Position numbers and translations under genes: made by a program. The notes under the pieces were generated by a model. The model was not told the origin of the DNA. It ran no database searches and was given only the letters and a program-made list of their open reading frames with translations. A stretch of DNA of 64,000 nucleotides from Armigeres subalbatus (lineage: Eukaryota; Arthropoda; Insecta; Diptera; Culicidae). The DNA is taken from contig NC_085140.1 of assembly GCF_024139115.2 (NCBI RefSeq), forward strand, positions 338,830,966 to 338,894,965. The letters are read 5' to 3'. Positions within the stretch are counted from its first letter, which is position 1. Each line of letters starts with the position of its first letter. Below, one piece after another: positions 32,811 through 42,940 of the stretch.

Positions 32811-34288
32811 ATGATCTGCCTAGGATCCGACGTATAACACGTGTCAATACCGAAGCTCCATCACTGCTAGAGATTCAAACAGCCATCCAAAGCATGAAAT
32901 CGAATAAAGCCCCAGGGGTCGACCGCATATCAGCCGAGATGCTCAAAGCTGACCTGACTGTATGCGATAACTGGCGAGGCATTATGTTGCTGTGTACCGT
33001 TCTCAAAGTTTTGTGCAAAATTATCCTAGCCCGGATTCAGGAGAAGATCGATGCGACTCTCCGGCGGCAGCAAGCCGGATTCCGTGCCGGAAGATCCTGT
33101 GTGGACCATATTGTCACGCTCCGCATCATTTTGGAGCAGGTCAACGAATTCCAAGAGTCCCTTTACTTGGTATTCATTGACTACGAAAAGCTTTCGACCG
33201 TCTCAATCACGAGAATATGTGGGGCGCCCTGAGACGCAAGGATTTCCTGAGAAAATCATCGGCCTCATCGAAGCACAGTACGATGCCTTTTCGTGTAGAG
33301 TGCTGCACAATGGGGTCCTGTCCGACTCTATCCGGGTCGTAGCTAGTGTGAGGCAAGGATGTATTCTACCACCGCTACTGTTCCTCATCGTAAATGATGA
33401 GATTCTGGTAGATGCGATTGACCATGAACCAAACCGCGGGCTGTTATGGCAGCCTATAACCATGGAGCACCTAAACGACTTCGAATTGGCGGATAACGTT
33501 GCACTACTCGCGCAACGGCGCTCTGATATGCAGAGTAAGCTCAACGACCTTGCCGATCGCTCCTCCTCGGCAGGTTTAGTCATCAACGTCAACAAAACCA
33601 AATCGTTGGATGTAAACACGGTAACTCCTTCCAGTTTCACAGTAGCCGGGCAACCAGTGGAGAATGTTGAAAGCTTCCAATATCTTGGTAGCCAAATGGC
33701 GTCAGACGGCGGTACCAAGATCGACATAGGCGCACGGATCAAGAAAGCAAGGGCTGCCTTTGCGAGTTTAAGAAATATCTGGAAAAACAGGCAGATAAGT
33801 GAACGCACCAAAATACGAATTTTCAACTCTAACGTGAAATCTGTGCTGTTATACGCTAGCGAAACATGGTGTGTATCAGTGGAGAACACTCAACGGCTGC
33901 AGGTGTTCATTAACAGATGCCTGCGGTATATAATTCGGGCCTGGTGGCCTCACAACTGGATCTCAAACAACGAGCTCCATCGTCGTTGTCACCAGAGGCC
34001 GATAACAAGAGAAATTCGGGATCGGAAGTGGGGCTGGGTCGGCCACACTCTACATAGGGGCGGAAACGAAATCTGTTAACAAGCATTAGACTGGAACCCA
34101 GCGGGACATCGCAGCAGAGGCAGACCCAGAGGCTCATGGCGGCGAAGCCTCAATAAAGAAATAAAAGAAGTCGACTGAAATCTAACCTGGCAACAGGTTA
34201 AAGCGATAGCCGGGCATCGCTCAGGATGGAGATCTTTCAAGTCGGCCCTTTGCACCACCGGAGGTGTACAGGATCCATAAGTAAGTAA
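32811..34288 (+). mobile_element. 5'-truncated LINE insertion with 11 bp TSD
   Basis: gggttcaaccc flanks both sides (32800-32810 and 34289-34299). The 3' end is tgtacaggatccataagtaagtaag in two parts: a conserved end and a (taag)n tail. It lies within a satellite unit, so the insertion postdates that array. Confidence 0.88.
32850..34260 (+). pseudogene. Reverse transcriptase of the LINE, RNase H-less type, broken
   Basis: Coding for RT of a LINE without RNase H (RTE/CR1-like; clade unsure). Blocks: IQSMKSNKAPGVDRISAEML, NWRGIMLLCTVLKVLCKII, QAGFRAGRSCVDHI, LVFIDYEK (motif A), VRQGCILPPLLFLIVNDEI (motif B), FELADNVALLA (motif C), then SETWCVSVENTQRLQVFINR and RKWGWVGHTL. Faults: a deletion between the first two blocks, two single-base frameshifts between 33180 and 33245, motif C reads ADN instead of ADD, and a stop at 34077 while similarity continues to about 34255. 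It cannot be active. Confidence 0.88.
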
Positions 34289-35200
34289 GGGTTCAACCCG
34301 GTCACAATCTGGTAGACCTCCGGAATGACCATTTTCTAAATTGAGTCAAAATAAATCGTGTGACACCTCAAACTACATGATTTTACAAACCAATGCGAGA
34401 AATTATATTTTTAGGTCTCCTGTGCAACTTGTGCTCAATCCGATCACATCGACCACATTCCGAAGGATCTGTGGAATGGCCTTTTTCTAAATTGAGTCGA
34501 AATACGTCGTGTGACACCTGAAACTTCATGATTTCACAATGCAACGATGGGATTGATATTTTCAGCGTTCCTGGACCTCTGGGTTCCTGGGTTTAATCCG
34601 GTCACATCGGCCTCAATCTGAGGGACCAACAGAATGGTTTTGAATTGAGTCAAAACAGGTCGTTTGACATTGCAAGCTTCATGATTTTACAAAGCAATGA
34701 TGGGAATGATACTTTTAGGGTTTCTTGGCGACTTGACTTCAATACGGCTAGACTAGGCTCGATTTTGATAACCTGTTTTGATCCAATCGAAAAAAATTTC
34801 CTTTAGTAGATTTGTTACAGCCAATGTCACCGAATGGCCCAAAAGCCACAAAAACAAAATTTATTTCATTGCTTCGTGAAATCATCAACAGTTTTGATTG
34901 GAGATTTTGATTTGATTAAAAAATGTTAATTTCGTAGATCTTCGGATTGTGCCTGATGTGACCAGATTGAACCCAAGTGGCCCATCATTATTTTGTGAAA
35001 TTATGAAGTTTGAGGTATCACTCGACCTATTCAGGAAATGGCCATTCCGGAGGTCCCTCGGATTGTGGCCGGATTGATCCCAAGTGTCCCAGGAACCCAA
35101 AAAATGTCATTCCCATCATTGTTTTGCGAAATCATGGAGTTTGAGGTGTCACTCGACCTGTTTTGACCTAAATTTGTAAATGGCCACTTTTTCCAGGGAC

Positions 35201-35442
35201 AACTGACCCCAATGGATTCTGGAATAATTCTGAAACCATACTGAAAATTGACCCACATCCAATATGAATCCGAATCGAATCCAGCTTGCGTTTTTACAGC
35301 AGATTAAACTTTTGAAATCCCTGAAAATAGACGTCAAGAGGGAATGGTTAAGCAAACGGAAAAACAGAAGAAAATATCAACCGTCTAGTGGCGGGAATTT
35401 AACATAATGTCAAGTTTCTCGATGAATGAGTTATTAGAAGTG
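35201..35442. other. Flank, no gene seen
   Basis: Short unique stretch between two inverted-repeat elements. Confidence 0.4.
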
Positions 35443-35943
35443 GCTGGTTTCCTACCCGCCGCTGCCAGCATCCAGGCGCTATCGTATATGCGCCAATTGC
35501 CAGCATGAATCAACCGTCAGAAATTTGTATGGCGACAGACATCTACGCGGATTTTCTCGAAAGTAGGAACTTTTTCAAGAAAAATATTTGGCAGCAGTAC
35601 CCTTCCAAGAGCACGGGTGCGTTTTCTGGAATGAATTATTTGTTTTGAGTGTGCTTACAGCGGCACAGGAGGAGTTAACTTTCTGAAATCAGTATGGCGA
35701 AAGGCATCTAAGGTTCGATTTATCAAAATTAAGTACCTTTTTCGAAAAAATATTTGGTGGGCGTAGTAGCGGACACCATCCTTCATAACCGGTACCAAAT
35801 AGTTTTTCATGAAAAGTTCCTAATTTTGAGAAAACCCGCGTTAGATGTCTTTCGACATACAAATTTTTGGTGGTTTACTCATGCTGGCTATTTGCGCATA
35901 TACGATAGCGCCTAGATGTTGCAGTGACGGGTAGGAAACCAGC
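35443..35943. mobile_element. Foldback element, 501 bp (gctggtttcctacccg)
   Basis: Arms of about 140 bp: gctggtttcctacccgccgc, ggcgctatcgtatatgcgc, ccagcatgaatcaacc and ggattttctcgaaagtagga, with an inverted partner at 35800-35943. A partial copy lies at 42079-42400. The two copies bracket the split LINE. Confidence 0.85.
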
Positions 35944-35949
35944 ACAAAC

Positions 35950-37065
35950 CAGTAGGAAACCATAGACCGAAGTGACCTATGCGGTATATAAGAGTCTTCT
36001 CCATTCTGCTCGGTCCATGGCTACACGTCGCCAACCACGCAGTCTACGGAGGGTCCGCAAGTCATCTTCCACCTGATCGATCCACCTTGCCCGCTGCGCA
36101 CCTCGCCTTCTTGTGCCTGGCGGATCGTTGTCGAGAACCATTTTCACCGGGTTACTGTCCGACATTCTAGCTACGTGCCCGGCCCACCGCAGTCGTCCGA
36201 TTTTCGCGGTGTGGACGATGGATGGTTCTTCCAGCAGCTCATGCAACTCGTGGTTCATTCGCCTCCTCCACGTACCGTCCGCCATCTGCACCCCACCATA
36301 GATGGTACGCAGCACTTTCCTTTCAAAAACTCCAAGTGCGCGTTGGTCCTCCACGAACATTGTCCAGGTCTCGTGTCCGTAGAGGACTACCGGTCTAATG
36401 AGCGTTTTGTAGACTGTCAGTTTGGTACGGCGGCGAACTCTATTCGATCGGAGCGTCTTACGGAGTCCAAAGTACGTATGATTTCCTGCCACTATGCGTC
36501 TCCGAATTTCTCTACTGGTCTCATTTTCGGCAGTCACCAGTGAGCCCAAGTACACAAATGCTTCTACCACCTCGATTTCGTTACCACCGATGCAAACTCG
36601 CGGTGGGTGCCTCACATTGTCTTCTCTTGAACCTCTTCCTATCATGTACTTCGTCTTCGACGTGTAGATGACTATTTGGATCCGCTTAGCTTCCCTCTTC
36701 AGTCTGATGTAGGCTTCCTCCATCTTCTCAAAGTTACGTGCCATAATATCTATGTCGTCGGCGAAGCCAAATAGCTGGACGGACTTATTGAAAATTGTAC
36801 AACTCGTATTATTCCCTGCTCTTCGTATTACCCCTTCCAAAGCGATGTTGAATAGCAGACACGAAAGACCATCACCATGCCGTAACCCTCTGCGCGTTTC
36901 GAAGGGACGAAGGGAGAATGTCCCTGAAACTCGAACTACGCACATCACCCGATCCATCGTCTCTTTGATCAACCGTGTCAGTTTATCCGGAACTCCGTGT
37001 TCGTGCATTAGCTGCCATAGCTGATCCCGATCGATTGTATTATATGCGGCTTTGAAGTCGATGAC
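35950..37065 (-). pseudogene. RT C-terminal half of a LINE split by an insertion
   Basis: Continues the polymerase begun at 40245-41930. Blocks: VIDFKAAYNTIDRDQLW (motif A), GLRHGDGLSCLLFNIALEGV (motif B), FGFADDIDIM (motif C intact), VEAFVYLGSLVTAENE, RPVVLYGHETWT, LGVFERKVLRTIYGG and KIGRLRWAGHVARM, ending with a stop at 35977. No RNase H follows, as in RTE-like LINEs. About 360 codons are open without a break. The apparent N-terminus before ATWVIDF is translated insertion sequence, not protein of this family. Confidence 0.9.
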
Positions 37066-37855
37066 CCAAGTAGCACAGATTGTCACAATTGAATTACGGT
37101 GATCGATATGCGCCAAAATTATATGTGAAATTTTAATAACTGTAACTGTATTTGTAACACTAGTGCAACCAAAAAAGCGCAAAAAATTGAGCTATCATGG
37201 AACTAACTATACGGTCTCACATTAAGTTGCACTGTAATCCATCCGTAACATTTCCATGTTACAGTAACTGATACATTCTGGTCTTGATTGCCACTTTGTA
37301 ACTATTTACTGACTTCTACTTGTCAACATTTTATTTGTTGTCATGAAACTTTGTTATGTATTTAATACGAAAATAAAACAAATCTGGTCACAATGTCACT
37401 TAAATTGAATGTCATCAATCAGAAAATTGAAGACATGAATCTAAAATAACAAATGGTAAATGTTTACATGCCAAGTGATATTTTTATGTTATATTGGCAG
37501 GGATTAATGTGCGGAATGGAATTTTTGGTGAAACCTATCATTTTAGCTAGCTAAAAACCTCGCGCCCTCGGTTAAACCAACTTTTAGGTTTTACCATTTA
37601 TAGTAACATGAATACATTTTAAGTATCATAAGTATCAATAACAGTAAAGAAAAAAATGTCTCTATTATTATATATCTAAATCTCGAATTTAAAATTAAAA
37701 GTATGTAGATTCATAGAGACAGCCGTTTTCTTATTTATTATATTAATCATTTACCAAAAATATATTATACAGGCATATTTCCGAGCAAATTCCATCAAAC
37801 GACCGCATACATGGTGGTTCAAAAGATTTGATAACTTATGTAATTTTTCAATGTA

Positions 37856-39069
37856 GGGTATCCAATCATGGTTTGAACCAAATGGCGGGTTTCAGATAAG
37901 CCGTCAAAACAAAGTTGATTTATTTCATTAAAGGGACATGTTAGAACTGCGCTTTCTAGTTTATATGGAAGCTTAGTTCATTATCTCTCTAAAGACATCC
38001 TGGGTGAACATATTTCAGGCTCTATCTGGTAAAAGGGCGAATGTCGCAAGAGAGGATTCTCTTCGTCGACTTCCCCTCTTTTAAATAAAAGTGACAAGCA
38101 GAGCATTTCATCGCTGTTTATCACCTCAGAATGCAAGTTTTTAATGTTTTCTTTCGTTTTGAGGGGAAAACCCGCAACGAAATCATCTGCTTGTCACTTT
38201 AATTTAAAAGAGGGGAAGTCGGCGAAGAGAATTCTCTCTTGCGACATTCGCCCTTATTCCAGATAGAGCTTGATTTATGCTTAGTTTCATTGAAAAAACT
38301 TGATAATTACATAACTTTGATTCGTACCATGGTTTGAACTACACTGTTCATGGTTTGAACTAAAATCGTACCATGGTTTGAACTACTGCAGCAGCCAGCA
38401 GCTCCTATATATAATACTAATCCCATGCATGAAACGCTGAAGAAATCTATATAAAAGCGAATTTGCTTTACTATTCATCTTCTCGCATTAGATTAGTAAC
38501 TCGAAACGTGTGAAAATTGTCTAAATTATCGATATGAAATTTGCGATTTTTCATATTAGAAATGTAAACAAAATGCTCCAGCTAGGCGCATGCAGCGCTC
38601 CTGGCGGACAGCAGCAGAACATGACTGCATTTACAAGTTCAAACCATGGTACGAATTTAGTTCAAACCATGATCAGTTTTTACCTTGTATAAATGTTACT
38701 ATTTTAACTATTTAAAACTGTTTCTCAATTGTATGATGATTTCAGTCGATTACAGATAAAAACAGCATGCTTTTGATATATTAATCTCACTCCTGTGTCA
38801 TGAAATGCGTCCTTAACGACCTCTTTGAAATTGTGTCATTGGTGAGGGGAATTTAGCGCAAATTCAGAACGTTTTTAAATTGCTTCATTTTACTACTTAA
38901 ACAATATGTACGAAAGTGTTAATAGACTTTATCACTTTCTGTATACCTAAATATGCCATTCATATTCATTAGGTTCATTTCCTGCCAATGAGATGATAAT
39001 TTCGACTGATTTCAAAATGGCTTAAACCATGATACGCTTTTCACTAGTTCAAACCATGATTGGATACCC
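37856..39069. mobile_element. MITE-like element, 1.2 kb, with four-plus-four catggtttgaac motifs
   Basis: The inverted ends gggtatccaatcatggtttg are flanked by TA (37854-37855, 39070-39071). catggtttgaac-type words occur four times in plus orientation (about 37870, 38329, 38349, 38373) and four times inverted (about 38638, 38661, 39010, 39048). Another MITE sits inside. No coding frame. Confidence 0.85.
38020..38268. mobile_element. Palindromic MITE, about 250 bp
   Basis: Arms of about 80 bp: ctctatctgg, aagggcgaatgtcgcaagag, gacttcccctcttttaaat and gtgacaagcagag, inverted on the other side. The loop is about 85 bp and holds gaggggaaaacccgcaacg. Confidence 0.85.
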
Positions 39070-39071
39070 TA

Positions 39072-39666
39072 CTGATGTTTGGATTTGGATAATGCTTCTG
39101 CCTTAAGTAAAAGGTCGTGTATGATTCAAAAGGCATTAGGAGAGGCATTAGGTAGTAGATAGAAGTAACTGTAACTGCTATTGACTTTACACTCAAGTAC
39201 GTTCGATCTACCTTATTTTATACTAATGGCTGTTAAGACAAATCACAGTTTTGTCAAATTGCTGTGCACTAAACAATATTAAACTAGACGATAATTTTTA
39301 GTACTATAAACGATAATACCAAAATTCGTTTTTCTAAGTGCACATGAAACTTTTCAGTATACAACGATTTCCGATATGAACACAATCATTTCACATGCAG
39401 TGTTGATCATATAAATGGGGCTATACAAATCCGTTACATACGGGTTACAAGTAACCTATCATTTTTACAAATCATAAACAAGTTACATTGCAACTAGTAC
39501 GCCTGTGAAGATTAGTTACTAGTAATAATATATTATTTTGCAACATTGATGTGACTCACCTCAACATTGAATTTAGTAACATTGTAATTTGCTTCCATAG
39601 CTATTGATGTTTCAGGGTAACTCGCTTCGTTTGACGTTTGGCAACTTTTGGAATAATTTGCATTAA
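39072..39666. other. Body of the 3.2 kb insertion; no gene
   Basis: AT-rich with repeated gttac/gtaact words around 39430-39530. No ORF with a motif. Confidence 0.45.
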
Positions 39667-39794
39667 TGCTGTCCAATGAGCAGCTCGAAGTAGCTCGAAG
39701 TTGTTCCTGTCACGCTCAGGCCCGTTTGTTGACAAAAAAGAACGAGCAGGACGGGAACAACTTCGATCTACTTCGAGCTGCTGATTGGACAGCA
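39667..39794. mobile_element. Hairpin MITE, 128 bp
   Basis: Arms of 45 bp (tgctgtccaatgagcagctc, gaagttgttcctgtc and inverse), nearly perfect, around a 38 bp loop. Confidence 0.8.
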
Positions 39795-40244
39795 CTATTG
39801 TGTTTTAATTATTGAATTCAATTCCAAATTAGTGTATATACAAAGAAGTGTGCATGTGCAGTATCTCTGTATCAAAATTATAATTCGGCACCAGAAATCA
39901 ATGGTGTTAGAAATTAAAATCGGGATGGAGGCTCCCTCACTCTATATCATGATATTATTGTGGTTTTTTTTGTTACTTGGCATCTACTATTCGGATAGTC
40001 TTTCGGTAATTAATAAAAAACTTTATTGTGACTTGAGTGCTTATGACAGTTCAATGTTATGGTTACAATTCAATGTTCCTGTAACTGCTTAAAAACTGAT
40101 AACACATTTTGTTTCAAGATGACTGAAAAATGACCCAAATGCAATCAACCGTGACTTGGAATGTTTCAAGCATCCTAAATTCAACCATTATGTAACCATT
40201 CATTTATTTTTTATATTTAAGAGTTGTTACATGTGCTACTTGGG

Positions 40245-41930
40245 GAATAGATGATGTGTGGGCACGATATCACTTGGCATTTCTGCAGTACTTGGCGAAT
40301 GGCGAACACCTGGTCCATGGTGGAGCGTACGCCCATAAAACCCGCCTGGTACTGCCCCACGAACTCTCTTGCAATTGGTGCTAGTCGGCGGCATACAATT
40401 TGGGAGAGTACCTTGTAGGCGGCGTTCAGCAATGTGATTGCGCGGTAGTTGCTACAATCCAGCTTATCGCCCTTTTTGTAGATGGGACACACGACACCTT
40501 CCATCCACTCCTGCGGCAAAACTTCCAAATCTTGGTAATGACCCAGTGCAGAGCCAGTGCCTCACCACAGTTTTTGAATAGCTCTCCTGGCAGTTGGTCA
40601 ACCCCAGGGGATTTGTTGTTCTTAAGCCGGCCAATCTCCTCCTGGATTTCCTGGAGATCCGGAGCCGGTAAAATTATGTCCTGCGCGCGTTCTTCCAGGT
40701 TCATCACCATACCGCCATCTTCGTCTGCCACATCGCCATTCAGGTGTTCTTCGTAGTGCATCAACCACCTTTGGATCACTCACGCTCGTCCGTAAGAAGG
40801 CTCCCGTTTATGTCCTTACACATATCAGGCTGTGGCACGTGGCCCTTACGTGAACGGTTCAACTTCTCATAGAACTTTCGTGTGTTATTAGCGCGGTACA
40901 GTTGCTACGTCTCTTCACGGTCTCGTTTTGTCTGTTCCGCACCCGTTTATATCGTGCCTCGTTCGCCCTCATGCGGTGTTGCAGCAATCTCGCCCATGCT
41001 GCATTATTCTCTTCCACTAACTGCTCACATTCGCCGTCATACCAGTCGTTTCTCCGATCCGGGGGCACCGTGCCAAGTGCAGCGGTTGCGGTGCTACCAA
41101 TGGCGGATCGAATATCTCTCCAGCCATCTTCAAGAGACGCTGCGCCTAGTTGCTCTTCCGTTGAGAGTGCCACTTCCAGCTGCTGCGCTGGGCCAATCTA
41201 CCGTCCTGTAGCCGCCCAATGTTAAGCCGCGGCGTTCGACTTCCACGCGTGGTGCACACCGTCGAGAGTTTTGAGCGCAGGCATACTGCAACGAGGTAGT
41301 GGTCGGATTCAATATTCGCACTGCGGTAAGTGCGGACGTTCGTGATGTCGGAGAAGAACTTACCGTCGATTAGAACGTGGTCGATTTGGTTTTCCGTTTC
41401 TTGGTTAGGTGATCTCCATGTGGCCTTGTGGATATTTTTGCGGGGAAAGAAGGTGCTTCGGACTACCATTCCGCGGGATGCTGCGAAGTTTATGCATCGT
41501 TGGCCGCTCATTCGATACGGTGTGCAGACTTTTCGGTCCGATGACCGGTCTATACATTTCCTCCCTTCCTACCTGTGCGTTCATGTCGCCGATGACGATT
41601 TTGACGTCCTGCAGTGGGCATCCATCGTATTTTTGCTTCAGCTGTGCATAGAACGCTTCTCTCTCGTCATCGGGTCTCCCTTCGTGTGGACAGTGCACGT
41701 TGATGATGCTATAGTTGAAGAAACGGCCTTTTATCCTCAGCTTGCACATCCTTGCGTTGATTGGCTGCCACCCAATCACGCGTTAGCGCATCTTACCCAG
41801 CACTATGAAGCCGGTTCCCAGCTCGTTGGTGGTGCCACAACTTTGATAGAAGGTAGCCCCACAACTCGCAGATGGCCTGGGGAGGGATCGTCAAGCCCTT
41901 GGACATAGTCCCTGCTGCCCGCAATGTAAA
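40245..41930 (-). pseudogene. Endonuclease and RT N-terminal half of the split LINE
   Basis: APE-type endonuclease that nicks target DNA plus the first RT blocks. In coding order: KGRFFNYSIINVHCPHEG, VKIVIGDMNAQVGREEMY, ENQIDHVLIDGKFFSDI and NIESDHYLVAVCL (endonuclease GDMNAQ and SDH signatures), DWYDGECEQLVEENNAAW linker, EIGRLKNNKSPGVDQLPGEL, MEGVVCPIYKKGDKLDCSNY and YQAGFMGVRSTMDQVFAIRQ. Frameshifts near 41490, 41165 and 40500, and missing codons around 40790-40870. The endonuclease start is degraded beyond 41800. It joins to 35950-37065 across the insertion. Confidence 0.88.
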
Positions 41931-42009
41931 TCGTTTTATTTATCTACCTTGTTCTCAGCTGTTGCGAATCTGTTTTTCGTGTACTACTTCACGTTAACTT
42001 TCATATATT

Positions 42010-42500
42010 CAGTGACTAAGCAAAAATGTATTGCCGTCTTTTTTTAAGGGAATTTTACTCAATGAATCAAATACAGTGGCTGGTTTCCTACCCGCCGCTG
42101 CCAGCACCAGGCGCTAACGTATATGTGAAAATAGCCAGCATGAGTTAACCATCCGAAGTTTGTATGGCAAAAGGCATCTAACCCGGGTTTTCTCAACAGT
42201 TGGAACTTTCAACGAAAAACTATTTGGTACCAGTTATGTAGGAAAGTGTCCGCTACCATGCCTACCAAATATTTTTTTGATTAAGGTGCTCATTTTCGTG
42301 ATATTAAACATTAGATGCTTTTCGCCATACTGATTTCCAAAAGTTAACTCCTAGTGTGCCGCTGTAAGCACGCTCAAAGCAGGCAATTCATTTCCATCAA
42401 CAGCAGGTGTAGGACTTCTCAAAACTATGAGTAGTCCCGTCTTTGATGGAAACTGATTAGAATTTCCGTGAGAAGATTTTACAGTTCAATTTAACTCAGT
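42010..42500. mobile_element. MITE of the 14046 family, interrupted
   Basis: Left half 42010-42070 (cagtgactaagcaaaaatgt, attgccgtctttttt) and right half 42420-42500 (cccgtctttgatgg, tttccgtgagaag, aactcagtcactaag) are the arms of the 14046-14250 family. The middle is a foldback fragment. Confidence 0.65.
42079..42400 (+). mobile_element. Partial copy of the 35443 foldback
   Basis: gctggtttcctacccgccgc, ccaggcgctaacgtatatg, ccagcatgagttaacc and gggttttctcaacagttgga match the left arm of 35443-35943. The later part (gccgctgtaagcacgctc) matches its middle. The right terminus is missing. Confidence 0.75.
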
Positions 42501-42657
42501 CACTAAGTACATGAAAGATAGAATGTTGCTCTAGGCTTTTGGGCCAGTTTTTCTATTAATTTCTCGGTTAACCTGTACATTCACAGGTTTTTAAATACCC
42601 CCTGAATTTTGTTTGATTTTTCGTGAATTTTTTCGTGAGGTTAACTCATAGTTTTAG

Positions 42658-42940
42658 GGGGGTTCCGTAGCTTAGTTGACTACACGTTCGCCTTGCAAGC
42701 GGATGGTCATGGGTTCGATTCCCATCCCCTCAACCACCCTCGTCAGTCGCCGGATCCGCAGTCCATATGGTGGCGTTTGGGGTACGCGCCTTACCGTCAC
42801 GGCTGCCTGATGACGACTGACAACTTGTTCTTCTCGGAGGTATTCCTCCAACGTTACCCGGATAAATGGCAACCGAACAATGCAACGATCATTGGATGCA
42901 CGGCATGGACAAACGTGTGGATTCTGTACATTAGAATACC
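42658..42940 (+). mobile_element. tRNA-Ala-like SINE
   Basis: Head with A box (tagcttagttg), an anticodon loop cttgcaa holding TGC in a gc-rich stem, a T-arm atggg/cccat and B box ggttcgattcc. Body extends through gccggatccgcagtc to about 42940. It is a SINE rather than a functional tRNA-Ala gene, because the acceptor arm does not pair cleanly and a diverged copy exists at 30064. Confidence 0.7.

Larger units (their letters stand above)
32415..35200. mobile_element. Second tandem-armed inverted repeat
   Basis: 32415-34745 (minus the LINE) holds about six direct units of ~150 bp; markers cttcatgattt lie at 32520, 32637, 32780, 34373 (ctacatgattt), 34524 and 34677. 34935-35190 holds inverted units (aaattatgaagtttgaggta, aaatcatggagtttgaggtg). 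The pivot is 34750-34930. The unit order (aatggccatttcc, attgagtcaaaa, cgtgtgacacctcaaacttc) is colinear with the 151 bp unit of the foldback at 9840. Termini and TSD were not found. Confidence 0.65.
37066..40244. mobile_element. 3.2 kb terminal-inverted-repeat insertion splitting the LINE
   Basis: The ends are ccaagtagcaca and tgtgctacttgg(g). Removing it joins gaagtcgatgac to gaatagatgatg, which restores a continuous RT reading direction, so the borders are known to within a base or two. No clear TSD and no transposase. The interior has repeated gtaact/gttaca words and three smaller nested elements. Confidence 0.85.

Noticed and set aside
33203..33889. 228-residue minus-strand ORF
   Set aside because: Antisense shadow of the LINE reverse transcriptase on the plus strand.
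41330..41908. 192-residue plus-strand ORF
   Set aside because: Antisense of the LINE endonuclease domain.
42658..42735. tRNA-Ala gene
   Set aside because: A and B boxes and a TGC loop are present, but the acceptor stem does not pair cleanly, a SINE body follows and a diverged head copy lies at 30064.
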